From Clostridia bacterium (lineage in GTDB: Bacteria > Bacillota > Clostridia > Peptostreptococcales > Caminicellaceae): a DNA stretch of 53,180 bases. This document shows positions 27,126 through 36,962 of the stretch, one piece after another. Position 1 is the first letter of the stretch, and each line of letters opens with the position of its first letter. The stretch is taken from assembly GCA_022361035.1 (NCBI GenBank), contig JAKSBP010000008.1:1-53180 (forward strand). Reading direction: 5' to 3'. The position numbers and the translations under genes are program-made. Below the pieces are notes generated by a model. That model saw only the letters and a list, made by a program, of their open reading frames with translations, was not told the DNA's origin and did no database searches.

Positions 27126-27210
27126 CATAGAGCTTTAAACAGTAAAAATAATTTTAATATCCCATCTAAAGGAATAAAATATAAATTTTCTATAACCATA
27201 TATAATACAG

Positions 27211-27238
27211 TTTACATCACATCTTTTAAAAATATATT
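27211..27238 (+). promoter_or_regulatory. Possible glgC promoter
   Basis: TTTACA at 27211-27216, a 16-bp spacer and TATATT at 27233-27238, about 90 bp before glgC. The match is moderate. Confidence 0.45.
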
Positions 27239-27329
27239 CGTATAAATAGCCTAATATTTAAAAATATCAAATAAGTTACTTTTAATAAAGTCTTATGTAT
27301 CTAATACTTAATTTTGAGGGGGAAAAATT

Positions 27330-28526
27330 ATGAGAAAACAAAAGAAAGAAATTATAGCCATGTTGTTGGCAGGAGGGCAGGGTTCAAGATTAAAGGAATT
27401 GACCAAAACAATGGCAAAGCCTGCTGTTTACTTTGGAGGCAAGTACAGAATAATTGATTTTGCATTAAGTAATTGTTCCAACTCAGGTATCTACACAGTA
27501 GGAGTTCTTACTCAATACCAACCCTTAGAATTGAATTCACATATAGGTATCGGAAGCCCTTGGGACCTTGATAGAAGAAATGGAGGAGTATCGGTTTTGG
27601 CCCCCTATATGGGACCCCAAGGAGGGCGATGGTATAAAGGGACTGCTAATGCAATATATGAAAATATGGGGTTCATCGATAAATATAGTCCTAAATATGT
27701 TTTAGTTTTGTCCGGTGACCATATTTATAAGATGAACTACTCCCGACTATTGGAATATCATAAAAAAAATTCAGCTAAAGCTACCATTGCAGTCATTGAA
27801 GTACCCTGGGAAGAAGCAAACAGATTTGGAATAATGAATATCAATGATGATAACAGTATCTATGAGTTTGAAGAAAAGCCTCAAAAACCTAAAAGTAACT
27901 TGGCTTCAATGGGTGTGTATATATTTAACTGGGAAATACTTAGAGAATATTTAATTAACGATGAGAAAGATGGTAGTTCCCAAAATGATTTTGGTAAAAA
28001 TATAATTCCTAAGATGCTAAAGGATGGCTTAGATATGTTTGCTTACAAGTTTGATGGATATTGGAAGGATGTAGGAACGGTAGAAAGTCTATGGCAGGCT
28101 AACATGGATTTAATAAAGGATGACAATGAATTAAATCTTTACGATCCTAGTTGGAGGATATATTCAAGGTCATATATTAATCCACCCCATTATATCAGCC
28201 ATAAGGCTACTGTAAAATCATCGCTTTTAAACGAAGGATGTATAGTTCATGGTGAAGTCAATAACTCTGTATTGTTCCCGGGAGTATATGTAGGCAAAAA
28301 TTCAAAAATTGAAGATTCAGTAATTATGCCTGATGCCATAATTGAAGACTATGTAACTATTTCAAGGTCGATAGTTATGGACAATATTACCATAAAATCT
28401 GGAACAAAAATTATAAACAGGGACAAGAAAAAGATTACCGTTGTAAATGAAGATAGAGGGAATAATGTAATGACTATGATGGATAATATGGGAAACATAA
28501 AAAGGATCATAAAAAAAGTAGATTAA
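27330..28526 (+). CDS. glgC: Glucose-1-phosphate adenylyltransferase, catalytic subunit
   Basis: Makes ADP-glucose from ATP and glucose-1-phosphate, the committed step of glycogen synthesis. The 398-aa protein begins with the nucleotidyltransferase motif [23 protein letters not shown] (about residues 11-33, abbreviated here), then [26 protein letters not shown] (about 127-137) and the sugar site [13 protein letters not shown]-terminal left-handed beta-helix of hexapeptide repeats (about 290-385) ends it. All catalytic residues are present, unlike GlgD. ATG follows GAGGGGG. Its partner glgD is 74 bp downstream. Confidence 0.96.
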   Translation: MRKQKKEIIAMLLAGGQGSRLKELTKTMAKPAVYFGGKYRIIDFALSNCSNSGIYTVGVLTQYQPLELNSHIGIGSPWDLDRRNGGVSVLAPYMGPQGGRWYKGTANAIYENMGFIDKYSPKYVLVLSGDHIYKMNYSRLLEYHKKNSAKATIAVIEVPWEEANRFGIMNINDDNSIYEFEEKPQKPKSNLASMGVYIFNWEILREYLINDEKDGSSQNDFGKNIIPKMLKDGLDMFAYKFDGYWKDVGTVESLWQANMDLIKDDNELNLYDPSWRIYSRSYINPPHYISHKATVKSSLLNEGCIVHGEVNNSVLFPGVYVGKNSKIEDSVIMPDAIIEDYVTISRSIVMDNITIKSGTKIINRDKKKITVVNEDRGNNVMTMMDNMGNIKRIIKKVD

Positions 28527-28600
28527 AACTACCACCTAGGAAAAAGTAATTTGGTTAAATATTTTTATAAACAAACAACTTAAATATAGGGGTGAATATA

Positions 28601-29719
28601 ATGAAAGATATAATGGGGATCATTAATCTAATAGAAAATGAAGATAGAATAAAGGACTTAACGCACAATAGACCTATTGCTACAATACCTATATTAGGCA
28701 GATACAGGATTATAGACTTTTCTCTGTCAAATATGGTTAATGCGGGGATACGAAATGTTGGCATATATACAAGGGGTAAAAGTCAATCTCTAATGGACCA
28801 TCTAGGAACAGGTAAAGAGTGGGATTTAGATAGAAAAATAGATGGTTTATTTTTATTAAACCCCATAATAGATTTTAACAATATAAAAATAAACAAAGGA
28901 GATATAGAAAGCTTTAGGAGCCACTTAAACTATTTAAAAAGTAGTAGACAACGTTATGTCGTAATATCAAGAAGTTATATGATATGTAATGTAGATTATG
29001 TAGATGCAGTGAATTACCATAAGGAAACTGGAGCCGATATTACGATAATCTATAAGAAAATAGAAGAAGATATTGATAAATTCAATGATTGTGATACCTT
29101 AAACCTAGATAAAAAAGAAAATGTAATCAGTGTGGGCTCAAATTTAGGGGATAAGAAAAGCTACAATATTTCTATGGAAACATATATTATGAAAAAAGAT
29201 TTGCTTTTAAATATAATTCAAAACAGTATCAATAAAGGGGACTATGAATATCTAAAGCAGGCTGTTTTTAACAGTATGAAGAATCTCCACGTCAATGCCT
29301 ATTCCTACAATGGATATTTGTCTTGTATTAGTTCAGTAGAAAATTATTATAGAACTAATATGGAATTGCTTAATGTTGACCTAGCTAGACAACTTTTTTA
29401 TGAAGACAGACTAGTTTATACAAAGGTTAAGGATGAGCCTCCTACCAAGTACTGTCAAAATACCAATGTATCAAATTCTCTTATAGCAAATGGCTGTGTA
29501 ATTGAAGGAGTAGTAGAAAACTCCGTTATCGGAAGAAGAGTAGAGATAAGTAAGGGTGCAGTTGTTAAGGACAGTATAATCATGCAAAAAAGTAGTATAG
29601 GAGAAAACTGCTATTTAGAAAATGTAATTTTAGATAAGCATGTCAGAATATCAGATGGTAAGATTTTAAGCGGTGACAAGGACTATCCCTTTGTCATAAA
29701 GAAAAATATGAGCCTATAA
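28601..29719 (+). CDS. glgD: GlgD-type ADP-glucose pyrophosphorylase regulatory subunit
   Basis: A 372-aa GlgC paralogue. The first GlgC motif (GGQGSRL) is absent, replaced near the N-terminus by IMGIINLIENEDRIKDLTHN. RYRIIDFSLSNMVNAGIRNV and the C-terminal hexapeptide repeats (SLIANGCVIEGVVENSVIG) are kept. In Firmicutes GlgD pairs with GlgC to raise its activity. ATG 28601 is preferred to the in-frame GTG at 28592 because AGGGGTGA lies at 28589-28596. It is co-oriented with glgC and probably in one transcript. Confidence 0.93.
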   Translation: MKDIMGIINLIENEDRIKDLTHNRPIATIPILGRYRIIDFSLSNMVNAGIRNVGIYTRGKSQSLMDHLGTGKEWDLDRKIDGLFLLNPIIDFNNIKINKGDIESFRSHLNYLKSSRQRYVVISRSYMICNVDYVDAVNYHKETGADITIIYKKIEEDIDKFNDCDTLNLDKKENVISVGSNLGDKKSYNISMETYIMKKDLLLNIIQNSINKGDYEYLKQAVFNSMKNLHVNAYSYNGYLSCISSVENYYRTNMELLNVDLARQLFYEDRLVYTKVKDEPPTKYCQNTNVSNSLIANGCVIEGVVENSVIGRRVEISKGAVVKDSIIMQKSSIGENCYLENVILDKHVRISDGKILSGDKDYPFVIKKNMSL

Positions 29720-29814
29720 AGATAATCGCCTTTAAACCTTAATAAATTTTTCAAAGAAAGCAATGAAAGCTCCTGCATTTTTTCTTTGAAAATATTAAAT
29801 ATTACAAGGGTGAA
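29719..29814 (+). repeat. R2 palindromic element, copy 2
   Basis: Begins AAGATAATCGCCTTTAAACC at the glgD stop codon. TTTTCAAAGAAA at 29748-29759 pairs perfectly with TTTCTTTGAAAA at 29781-29792. The outer arms pair imperfectly (TCGCCTT with AAGGGTGA). It ends exactly where R1 copy C begins. It could act as a terminator-like structure after glgD, though a T-run is missing. Confidence 0.7.
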
Positions 29815-29993
29815 TATAGATATACGCTTATAAAGATTAATTTGCTCAAGTAGCCACTGAGAATCCTTTAGGCTCATGCTATAAACCTGTTTTAAATATA
29901 ATAAGTAGAGGTTAAACAGGTTCATAAAAATCGCTCTAAAGGAAAACTCAGAGTCTACTTTCGTTTATTAATTTTTAATGGCGTATATCTATA
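29815..29993 (+). repeat. R1 palindromic element, copy C (179 bp, long form)
   Basis: TATAGATATACGC at 29815-29827 is repeated inverted at 29981-29993, a perfect 13-bp terminal repeat. The conserved block GAGAATCCTTTAGGCTCATG is at 29860-29879. An internal hairpin AACCTGTTT/AAACAGGTT follows (29884-29892 with 29913-29921). The right part carries CTACTTTCGTTTATTAA as in the other copies. It lies between glgD and glgA, immediately after R2 copy 2. Confidence 0.85.
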
Positions 29994-30043
29994 TCCAATA
30001 GATGTATAGTTATTATAAATTCATATACTATGGAGGAGTTAAA

Positions 30044-31477
30044 ATGATAAAGGTTTTATATGTTGCGTCTGAAGTAGTACCCTTTGTAAAAACAGGGGGC
30101 TTAGCTGATGTTGCATTTTCACTTCCAAAGGAGCTTAAAAAACTTGGGGTAGATATAAGGGTTGTGCTGCCCAAATATAAAGATATACCTGAAAAATATA
30201 ACAAAAGCATTAAACCTTTGACAAGCTTTGAAGTAGAAGTAGGATGGAGAAAACAATATTGTGGAATAGAGCAAATGAGATATAAGGGTGTTACCTTTTA
30301 TCTAGTCGACAATGAATATTACTTTAAAAGGGACGGTTTATATGGATTTTATGATGATGGAGAAAGATATGCCTTTTTCTGTAGGGCTGTGTTGGAAACG
30401 ATAAATAATTTAGATTTAGGGATAGATATCATACACTGTAACGATTGGCACAGTGGTATGATAAGCACACTACTACATGCTCATTACAGAAAAAATCCTA
30501 AATTCCAAAAAATTAAAACTCTATTTACAATACACAATTTGAAATATCAGGGAGTTTTTTCTAAGGATATATTATGGGAGTTATTAAATTTAGGGCCTGA
30601 ATACTATAATATTGATTCCCTTGAGTTTAATGGGGGAGTGAGCTTTATGAAAGGTGCTATAAAATACTCTAATTTAATTACAACAGTCAGTGAAACCTAT
30701 GCAGAGGAGATACAAATTCCCTTCTATGGTAAAGGATTAGATGGATTACTTAAAGGGAGAAAAGATGACATCAGGGGAATTGTAAACGGTATAGACTATG
30801 GAATATATAACCCTAAAAAGGACAGAAACATTCTTGTAAACTATGATATGAAGTCGATTGAGAAAAAGGTGCAAAATAAAATAAAGCTGCAAAGAAAATT
30901 AAAGCTTCCCAAGGAAAGGGATATACCACTAATTGGAATGGTTTCAAGACTTGCAAAAATGAAGGGTATAGATTTAGTTATCCACATATTGGAGGAATTG
31001 CTTTCTAGGGATGTCCAAATAGTAATTTTAGGAACGGGCAGCTTTGAATTTGAATCGAGGATTAAGGAAATTGCCCATAAATATCCTAATAAACTGTCGG
31101 CTAATATAGAATTTGACAATAGATTAGCCCATAGAATATATGCGGCTTCAGACATGTTTTTAATGCCTTCCCTATTTGAACCCTGTGGGCTAGGACAGTT
31201 AATTGCCCTTAGATATGGAACCATTCCTATTGTAAGGGAAACGGGAGGGTTAAGTGATACAGTCACATCATATAACGAAAATACGGGTGAAGGCAATGGA
31301 TTCAGCTTTACTAACTATAATGCCCATGATATGCTTTATACAATTGATAGAGCCTTAAAACTCTATGGAGATAAGGCCACGTGGAAGAAAATAATAGAAA
31401 ATGCCATGATTGAAGATTATAGCTGGAGTAAATCTGCCCATAAATATAAAGCTATGTATGAAGAATTAATAGATTAA
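30044..31477 (+). CDS. glgA: Glycogen synthase (ADP-glucose)
   Basis: Transfers glucose from ADP-glucose to the glycogen chain. The 477-aa GT5 protein shows the N-terminal YVASEVVPFVKTGGLADVA (Lys and GlyGly of the ADP-glucose site, about residues 5-23), DIIHCNDWHSGM and LFTIHNLKYQG. The C-terminal GT-B half has MVSRLAKMKGIDL and the retaining-enzyme motif LFEPCGLGQLIALRYGT, then RETGGLSDTV. ATG 30044 is 5 nt after GGAGGAG at 30032-30038; an upstream in-frame ATG at 30002 has no site. Part of the glg cluster. Confidence 0.96.
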   Translation: MIKVLYVASEVVPFVKTGGLADVAFSLPKELKKLGVDIRVVLPKYKDIPEKYNKSIKPLTSFEVEVGWRKQYCGIEQMRYKGVTFYLVDNEYYFKRDGLYGFYDDGERYAFFCRAVLETINNLDLGIDIIHCNDWHSGMISTLLHAHYRKNPKFQKIKTLFTIHNLKYQGVFSKDILWELLNLGPEYYNIDSLEFNGGVSFMKGAIKYSNLITTVSETYAEEIQIPFYGKGLDGLLKGRKDDIRGIVNGIDYGIYNPKKDRNILVNYDMKSIEKKVQNKIKLQRKLKLPKERDIPLIGMVSRLAKMKGIDLVIHILEELLSRDVQIVILGTGSFEFESRIKEIAHKYPNKLSANIEFDNRLAHRIYAASDMFLMPSLFEPCGLGQLIALRYGTIPIVRETGGLSDTVTSYNENTGEGNGFSFTNYNAHDMLYTIDRALKLYGDKATWKKIIENAMIEDYSWSKSAHKYKAMYEELID

Positions 31478-31530
31478 TTCTATAAAAGAATGTATATATT
31501 TTTTTAGTTAAGCTTTAGGAGGGGGAAAGA

Positions 31531-33966
31531 GTGAAGTTAAAAAAAGAAAGATTTAAAGAGGACTTTATAAATAAACTTACAACTAGTAGGGCTGTAAGCC
31601 TTGAGGAAGCCTCAGATTGGGATTTATATTTTACTTTAGGACGTTTAATAAGGGATTATATCTCAAAGGATTGGGTTAGTACAAACAAAGGATATATAAA
31701 GAACTACCAAAAACAAGTTTACTATTTTTCCATGGAGTTTTTAATGGGAAAATTACTTGAAAGTAATCTTATAAACTTAGGAATAGCAGACCTTTGTAAG
31801 GAAGGACTTGGGGAGCTAGGGATAGATTTTGAGAAAATAAAAGAGGTTGAGAAGGACCAGGGACTTGGCAATGGAGGGCTTGGCAGACTGGCAGCATGCT
31901 TTTTAGACTCTATGGCAGGTCTAAATATTCCTGGTCATGGATGTGGATTAAGATATAAGTACGGCCTTTTTGAGCAAAAAATAATTGACGGCTATCAGGT
32001 AGAATTCCCCGACAAATGGCTTCAGGACGAAAACGTATGGGAAGTAAAAAAAGCAAATAAAGCCGTAAAAGTTAAATTTGGAGGAAATATAAAAATAATT
32101 AATGAAAAAAACGGCTTAAAATTTGTACATGAAAATTATGAAACCGTATTGGCAGTTCCCTACGATACACCGATAATAGGGTATAAAAATAATGTAATTA
32201 ATACCCTTAGACTATGGAGTGCAGAAGCTGAAAAAAGGGAATTTGATTATACATCCTTCAGTAGCGGGGAGTATATAAGAGCCTTTGAATCGAAGCATTC
32301 TATAGAAGCAATTTCCCAGGTTCTGTATCCCGATGATTCCTATGAGGAGGGAAGATTATTAAGACTTAAGCAGGAATATTTTATGGTTTCTGCTGGGCTA
32401 CAAAGTATAATCAGAACATATAAAAAGACAGGGGCATCAATAGAAAATCTCCATGAATACGTGGCAATACACGTTAATGATACCCATCCTTCCCTTGCAG
32501 TACCGGAACTAATGAGGATATTGATGGACGAAGAGGGGCTTGGATGGAATGAAGCTTGGAAAATCACATGTAATACCATATCATATACAAATCATACAAT
32601 TATGGCTGAAGCATCGGAAAAGTGGAAGGTCAATATGTTTAAAAAACTACTTCCCAGAATATATATGATTGTTGAAGAAATTAATGAAAGATTTTGCAAA
32701 GAGCTTTGGGACACAAAATATATGGGGGACTTTAATCAAATAAGTAAAATGGCAATCATATCCCATGATACAATTAAAATGGCCAATTTAGCAATTGTAG
32801 GAAGCTATAGTGTAAATGGAGTTGCAAAGTTTCATACTGAATTATTAAAAAAGCGGGAGCTAAAGGATTTTTACGATATATATCCTAACAAATTTAATAA
32901 CAAAACAAATGGTATTACCCATAGAAGATGGCTTTTACAATCTAATCCTCAGCTTTCAAAACTCATAACCAGTACAATTGGAGACCTGTGGAAAACTGTT
33001 CCAATACAGCTTGAAAATCTATTTTCCTATAGGGAAGATACCTCCTTTCAAGATGAGGTATTCAAGATAAAACAACATAACAAGGAAAAGCTTGCCCAAT
33101 TTATAGAGGCCAATTGCTCTATAAAGATTGATACTAGTTCAATATTTGACATCCATGCTAAAAGAATCCATGAATATAAAAGACAAGTTTTAAACGTTCT
33201 TCATATAATGTATCTATACAATAAGCTCATTGAAAAACCAGACTTAGATATTGTACCGAGGACATTTATATTTGCAGGAAAAGCTGCTCCTGCATATTAT
33301 ATAGCAAAGAAAATAATAAAACTTATAAATACACTAGCTGATAAAATAAATAAAGATAAGAGAATAAGGGATAAAATAAAAGTTGTATTTTTAGATAACT
33401 ATGGTGTAACTCTATCAGAAAAGATGGTTCCCGCTGCTAATGTCAGCGAGCAAATCTCTACAACTACAAAGGAGGCATCGGGAACAGGAAACATGAAGTT
33501 TATGATGAACGGTGCAATAACCATAGCAACCCTAGACGGTGCTAACGTAGATATCCATAAGGTGGTAGGTGATAAAAACATAGTAATATTTGGACTTGAA
33601 GAAAAAGAAATTTTAGACCTATATAGAACTGGCGGATATGATTCAATGGAAATTTACAGAAATGACATAAGGATAAAAACAGTACTAGATCAGTTAGTAA
33701 ACGGATTTTTTCCAGTTAATAATGAGGAATTTTCAATCATATATAACTCTTTACTGAGGCATAATGATGAATACTTTGTGCTTAAGGATTTTGATGACTA
33801 CGTAAAGGCCCAGGAAAAGATAGACGGTTTCTATAGAGATAGAAGAAAATGGATGCAGATGTCAGTGGTCAATATTGCACGATCAGGGGTATTCTCTAGT
33901 GATAGAACTATATTTGAATATGCCACAGGAATATGGGATATAGATTTTTTAGATAAGAATAAATAA
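31531..33966 (+). CDS. glgP: Glycogen/starch phosphorylase
   Basis: Releases glucose-1-phosphate from chain ends with phosphate. The 811-aa GT35 protein shows YFSMEFLMGKLLESNL, DQGLGNGGLGRLAACFLDSM (about residues 109-128), HVNDTHPSLAVPELMR and KRIHEYKRQVLNVL. The PLP-lysine motif EASGTGNMKFMMNGA is at about 647-661. GTG 31531 follows AGGAGGGGG by 5-6 nt. It lies 53 bp after glgA and 24 bp before pulA, consistent with one operon. It links storage and breakdown in the same unit. Confidence 0.96.
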   Translation: MKLKKERFKEDFINKLTTSRAVSLEEASDWDLYFTLGRLIRDYISKDWVSTNKGYIKNYQKQVYYFSMEFLMGKLLESNLINLGIADLCKEGLGELGIDFEKIKEVEKDQGLGNGGLGRLAACFLDSMAGLNIPGHGCGLRYKYGLFEQKIIDGYQVEFPDKWLQDENVWEVKKANKAVKVKFGGNIKIINEKNGLKFVHENYETVLAVPYDTPIIGYKNNVINTLRLWSAEAEKREFDYTSFSSGEYIRAFESKHSIEAISQVLYPDDSYEEGRLLRLKQEYFMVSAGLQSIIRTYKKTGASIENLHEYVAIHVNDTHPSLAVPELMRILMDEEGLGWNEAWKITCNTISYTNHTIMAEASEKWKVNMFKKLLPRIYMIVEEINERFCKELWDTKYMGDFNQISKMAIISHDTIKMANLAIVGSYSVNGVAKFHTELLKKRELKDFYDIYPNKFNNKTNGITHRRWLLQSNPQLSKLITSTIGDLWKTVPIQLENLFSYREDTSFQDEVFKIKQHNKEKLAQFIEANCSIKIDTSSIFDIHAKRIHEYKRQVLNVLHIMYLYNKLIEKPDLDIVPRTFIFAGKAAPAYYIAKKIIKLINTLADKINKDKRIRDKIKVVFLDNYGVTLSEKMVPAANVSEQISTTTKEASGTGNMKFMMNGAITIATLDGANVDIHKVVGDKNIVIFGLEEKEILDLYRTGGYDSMEIYRNDIRIKTVLDQLVNGFFPVNNEEFSIIYNSLLRHNDEYFVLKDFDDYVKAQEKIDGFYRDRRKWMQMSVVNIARSGVFSSDRTIFEYATGIWDIDFLDKNK

Positions 33967-33990
33967 CATTTTAAGGAGTGTAATTCTAGA

Positions 33991-35889
33991 GTGGATACTA
34001 TACTAGATTTAGATAATATGGGATTAGTATATTATGGTGATGATTTAGGAGCAAATTACAAAAAAGAGTATACACTCTTTAAAGTATGGGCTCCTACAAG
34101 GGAAGAGGTAAGGTTAGTAATTTATGACCGCTACAGTTTCTCCCAGGGGAAGATATATCCAATGATTAAAAAAGAAAAGGGAATCTGGGAATTAAAGCTT
34201 AAAGGTGATTTTAAAAACAGATACTATAACTATATAGTAAAAACCGATGATGGTTTACATGTAGAGATACAGGACCCCTATGCAAAGGGAGCTGGAATTA
34301 ATGGGGCAAAGGGAATGATTGTAGACTTTAATGACATAAATCCTCATGGATGGGAGCATCACTCTATTCCAAATCCTGTAGAAACAATAATAATATATGA
34401 AATCCATGTAAGAGACTTTTCAATAAATATCAATGCAGGTATTAGAAACAGGGGAAAGTATCTGGCCTTCACTGAAGGAAATACTAAGGGAATAAATGGC
34501 ATTACTACAGGCATTGACCATCTCAAGGAGCTGGGGATTACCCATGTACACCTACAGCCTGTATTTGACTTTGGAAGTGTAGATGAAACCAAGGATATGG
34601 AGTACAACTGGGGATACGATCCCCATCTTTACAATGTTATTGAAGGTTCCTATTCTACGAATCCTTACGATGGGAAGGTAAGGATTAGAGAATTTAAGGA
34701 AATGATAAAATCCCTCCATGAGAATGGCATAGGTGTAATAATGGATGTAGTATATAACCATACCTATAAGCTTAAAAGCTCTCCCTTTGATATCCTTGTA
34801 CCAAAATATTATTATAGAACCTGGGAAAATGGAGAATATTCAAATGGTTCAGGGTGCGGTAATGAGACGGCCTCTGAAAGAAAAATGATGAGAAAGTTTA
34901 TAATAGATTCAGTAAAATTTTGGGCTAGAGAATACAAAATAGATGGTTTTAGGTTTGACCTTATGGCACTACATGATATAGTGACCATGGAGGAGGTTGA
35001 AAGGGAGCTTAAGGAAATAAACAAAAATATATTAATATACGGAGAACCTTGGACCTCGGGGCCTTCACCTCTTCCAATAGAAGATCAGTTCAAAAAAGGA
35101 AGTCAGAGGTCTAAAGAAATATCCCTATTTAACGATGATTTTAGAAACGCAATAAAGGGTGACAATGACGGCGTAGGGAAAGGTTTTGTAAACGGAGGAT
35201 GGGGATTGGAAGACCCTATTAAAACAGGTATCGCTGGCAGCATTGATTATGGGTGGGGATTACAGGGCTTTGCAGAGAGGCCCCGGGAAACCATAAATTA
35301 CGTAAGCTCCCATGACAATCTTACCCTGTACGATAAAATAAAAAAATCTAACCCGGAGGCTACAAAAGAGCAGGTTATAAAAATGAATAGACTAGCTTTA
35401 GCTATCATATTTACATCCCAGGGTATTCCCTTTATTAATGGAGGGACAGAGTTTCTGAGAACTAAAAAGGGATGTCACAATAGCTACAATGCAGGAGATG
35501 AAATAAATAACATAGACTGGGATAGAAAAAATAGGTATATAGATACCTTTAGATATATAAAGAGTCTAATTGAACTTAGAAAAAGTCAAAAAGCTATGGT
35601 CTTTGACGAGCCCCAGGATGTAAGGGACTATCTCCACTTCCTTGAATCTCCGGAAAACACTGTAGGCTTTGTCCTAAACTCACCCTATGAAGGGGACTAT
35701 AAACACATGGTTATCATTCATAATGCCAGTGTGGAAAATAAGAGAATCAATCTGCCTATTGAGGGCAAGTGGAAAGTTATAGCAAATGAATATGAAGTAA
35801 ATCAAAATGGGGTATCTAAAGGACAGCAAATATTTAATGGAGAAGTAGATGTACCATTTCTATCTTCCTATATACTTTACAAGATTTAA
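33991..35889 (+). CDS. pulA: Type I pullulanase (glycogen-debranching)
   Basis: Hydrolyses alpha-1,6 branches. The 632-aa GH13_14 protein has an N-terminal CBM48-like domain (TLFKVWAPTREEVRLVIYD), then YNWGYDP (about residues 206-212), the diagnostic type I pullulanase motif. GH13 regions are VIMDVVYNHT (I), GFRFDLMALHD with the nucleophile Asp (II), ILIYGEPWTSG with the acid Glu (III) and NYVSSHDNLTLYD (IV). It lacks a signal peptide, so it is intracellular and likely acts on glycogen. GTG 33991 has AAGGAGTG 10 nt upstream. A terminator follows. Confidence 0.95.
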   Translation: MDTILDLDNMGLVYYGDDLGANYKKEYTLFKVWAPTREEVRLVIYDRYSFSQGKIYPMIKKEKGIWELKLKGDFKNRYYNYIVKTDDGLHVEIQDPYAKGAGINGAKGMIVDFNDINPHGWEHHSIPNPVETIIIYEIHVRDFSININAGIRNRGKYLAFTEGNTKGINGITTGIDHLKELGITHVHLQPVFDFGSVDETKDMEYNWGYDPHLYNVIEGSYSTNPYDGKVRIREFKEMIKSLHENGIGVIMDVVYNHTYKLKSSPFDILVPKYYYRTWENGEYSNGSGCGNETASERKMMRKFIIDSVKFWAREYKIDGFRFDLMALHDIVTMEEVERELKEINKNILIYGEPWTSGPSPLPIEDQFKKGSQRSKEISLFNDDFRNAIKGDNDGVGKGFVNGGWGLEDPIKTGIAGSIDYGWGLQGFAERPRETINYVSSHDNLTLYDKIKKSNPEATKEQVIKMNRLALAIIFTSQGIPFINGGTEFLRTKKGCHNSYNAGDEINNIDWDRKNRYIDTFRYIKSLIELRKSQKAMVFDEPQDVRDYLHFLESPENTVGFVLNSPYEGDYKHMVIIHNASVENKRINLPIEGKWKVIANEYEVNQNGVSKGQQIFNGEVDVPFLSSYILYKI

Positions 35890-35935
35890 GTTTAAGCACA
35901 TAGGGAAAATTATAGAGTAGCTAGTTAGATTATAT

Positions 35936-35975
35936 TAGGGTGTCGACAAAATTATGTCGTACCCTATTTTTTTAT
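35936..35975 (+). terminator. Terminator of the glycogen cluster
   Basis: TAGGGT-GT-CGACA pairs with TGTCG-T-ACCCTA across a 7-nt loop, followed by TTTTTTT at about 35967-35973. Confidence 0.9.
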
Positions 35976-36107
35976 AGTTCATAATGGAATAGCAGATAGT
36001 GTAAAGAGAAATAATAATTAATAATTTAACTGATTGTAATGTTTTCCATAGTAAGGGAATTTAATATACATAATTATTATTAAATCCTATATAGAAGGTG
36101 AATAAAG

Positions 36108-36962
36108 ATGTTTCAGGTGAAAAATCTAAGATTTAAGTATCCAAGGAATAAAGAATATACTATTAAAGGAATTTCCTTTGAAATTAAAGAAGGGGAAATC
36201 TTTGGCCTTTTAGGGCCCAGTGGTGTGGGTAAGAGTACAACTCAAAAAATACTTATTAAGCTGTTGGAAAAGTATGATGGAGAAGTTAGCTACAAGGGAA
36301 AGGACATAAAACAATATGGTAAGGCCTTTTACCAGGGAATTGGGGTAGGCTTTGAGATACCTGTTCACTTTTCTAAGCTTACAGCCCAAGAAAATCTCGA
36401 TTTTTTTAAAAGGTTGTATAGTGTAAATGGAGATATAGATGGACTTTTAAAAAGAGTAGGGCTTTATGAAGATAGAAATAAAAGGGTCAATGAGTATTCA
36501 AAGGGTATGAAGGCCAGATTAAACTTCGTAAGGGCATTGATTAATAAACCTAATGTTCTATTTTTAGATGAGCCGACGAATGGTCTTGACCCTAAAAATG
36601 CAAGGATTATAAAGGATATAATCAAGGAGTTTAAAGGGAAAGGTGGAACGGTTTTACTGACAACTCATTTAATGAATGATGTAGACGAATTATGCGACCG
36701 TGTAGCCTTTATGGCAGATGGTAAAATAGTAGAAATTGACACACCTAAAGATTTAAAGTTAAAGCATGGCCGAAGGGAAGTTGATGTAGAATACATAGAG
36801 GATGATATAGTAAAAAAGGAAGGCTTTAACTTAGATAAATTGAGTACAGACCATAAATTCTTAAATATCGTCAAGACTAAGAAAATAATAACTATTCATA
36901 GTAAAGAAACGACCCTTGACCATATTTTTATAAGGGTAACAGGAGTGGAGAATGGTGAATAA
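36108..36962 (+). CDS. ABC transporter ATP-binding protein
   Basis: A 284-aa ATPase. It has Walker A LLGPSGVGKSTTQK (about residues 33-46), a signature EYSKGMKARL (about 127-136), Walker B NVLFLDEPTNGLDP (about 148-161) and the H-loop LLTTHL. The C-terminal ~60 residues are an extra regulatory-type domain. It overlaps the first permease by 11 bp and forms a three-gene ABC-2 exporter of the drug or lipid type. The arrangement of one ATPase and two unequal permeases resembles the mycobacterial Rv2688c-2686c fluoroquinolone exporter, but the substrate here is not shown by sequence. Confidence 0.92.
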   Translation: MFQVKNLRFKYPRNKEYTIKGISFEIKEGEIFGLLGPSGVGKSTTQKILIKLLEKYDGEVSYKGKDIKQYGKAFYQGIGVGFEIPVHFSKLTAQENLDFFKRLYSVNGDIDGLLKRVGLYEDRNKRVNEYSKGMKARLNFVRALINKPNVLFLDEPTNGLDPKNARIIKDIIKEFKGKGGTVLLTTHLMNDVDELCDRVAFMADGKIVEIDTPKDLKLKHGRREVDVEYIEDDIVKKEGFNLDKLSTDHKFLNIVKTKKIITIHSKETTLDHIFIRVTGVENGE

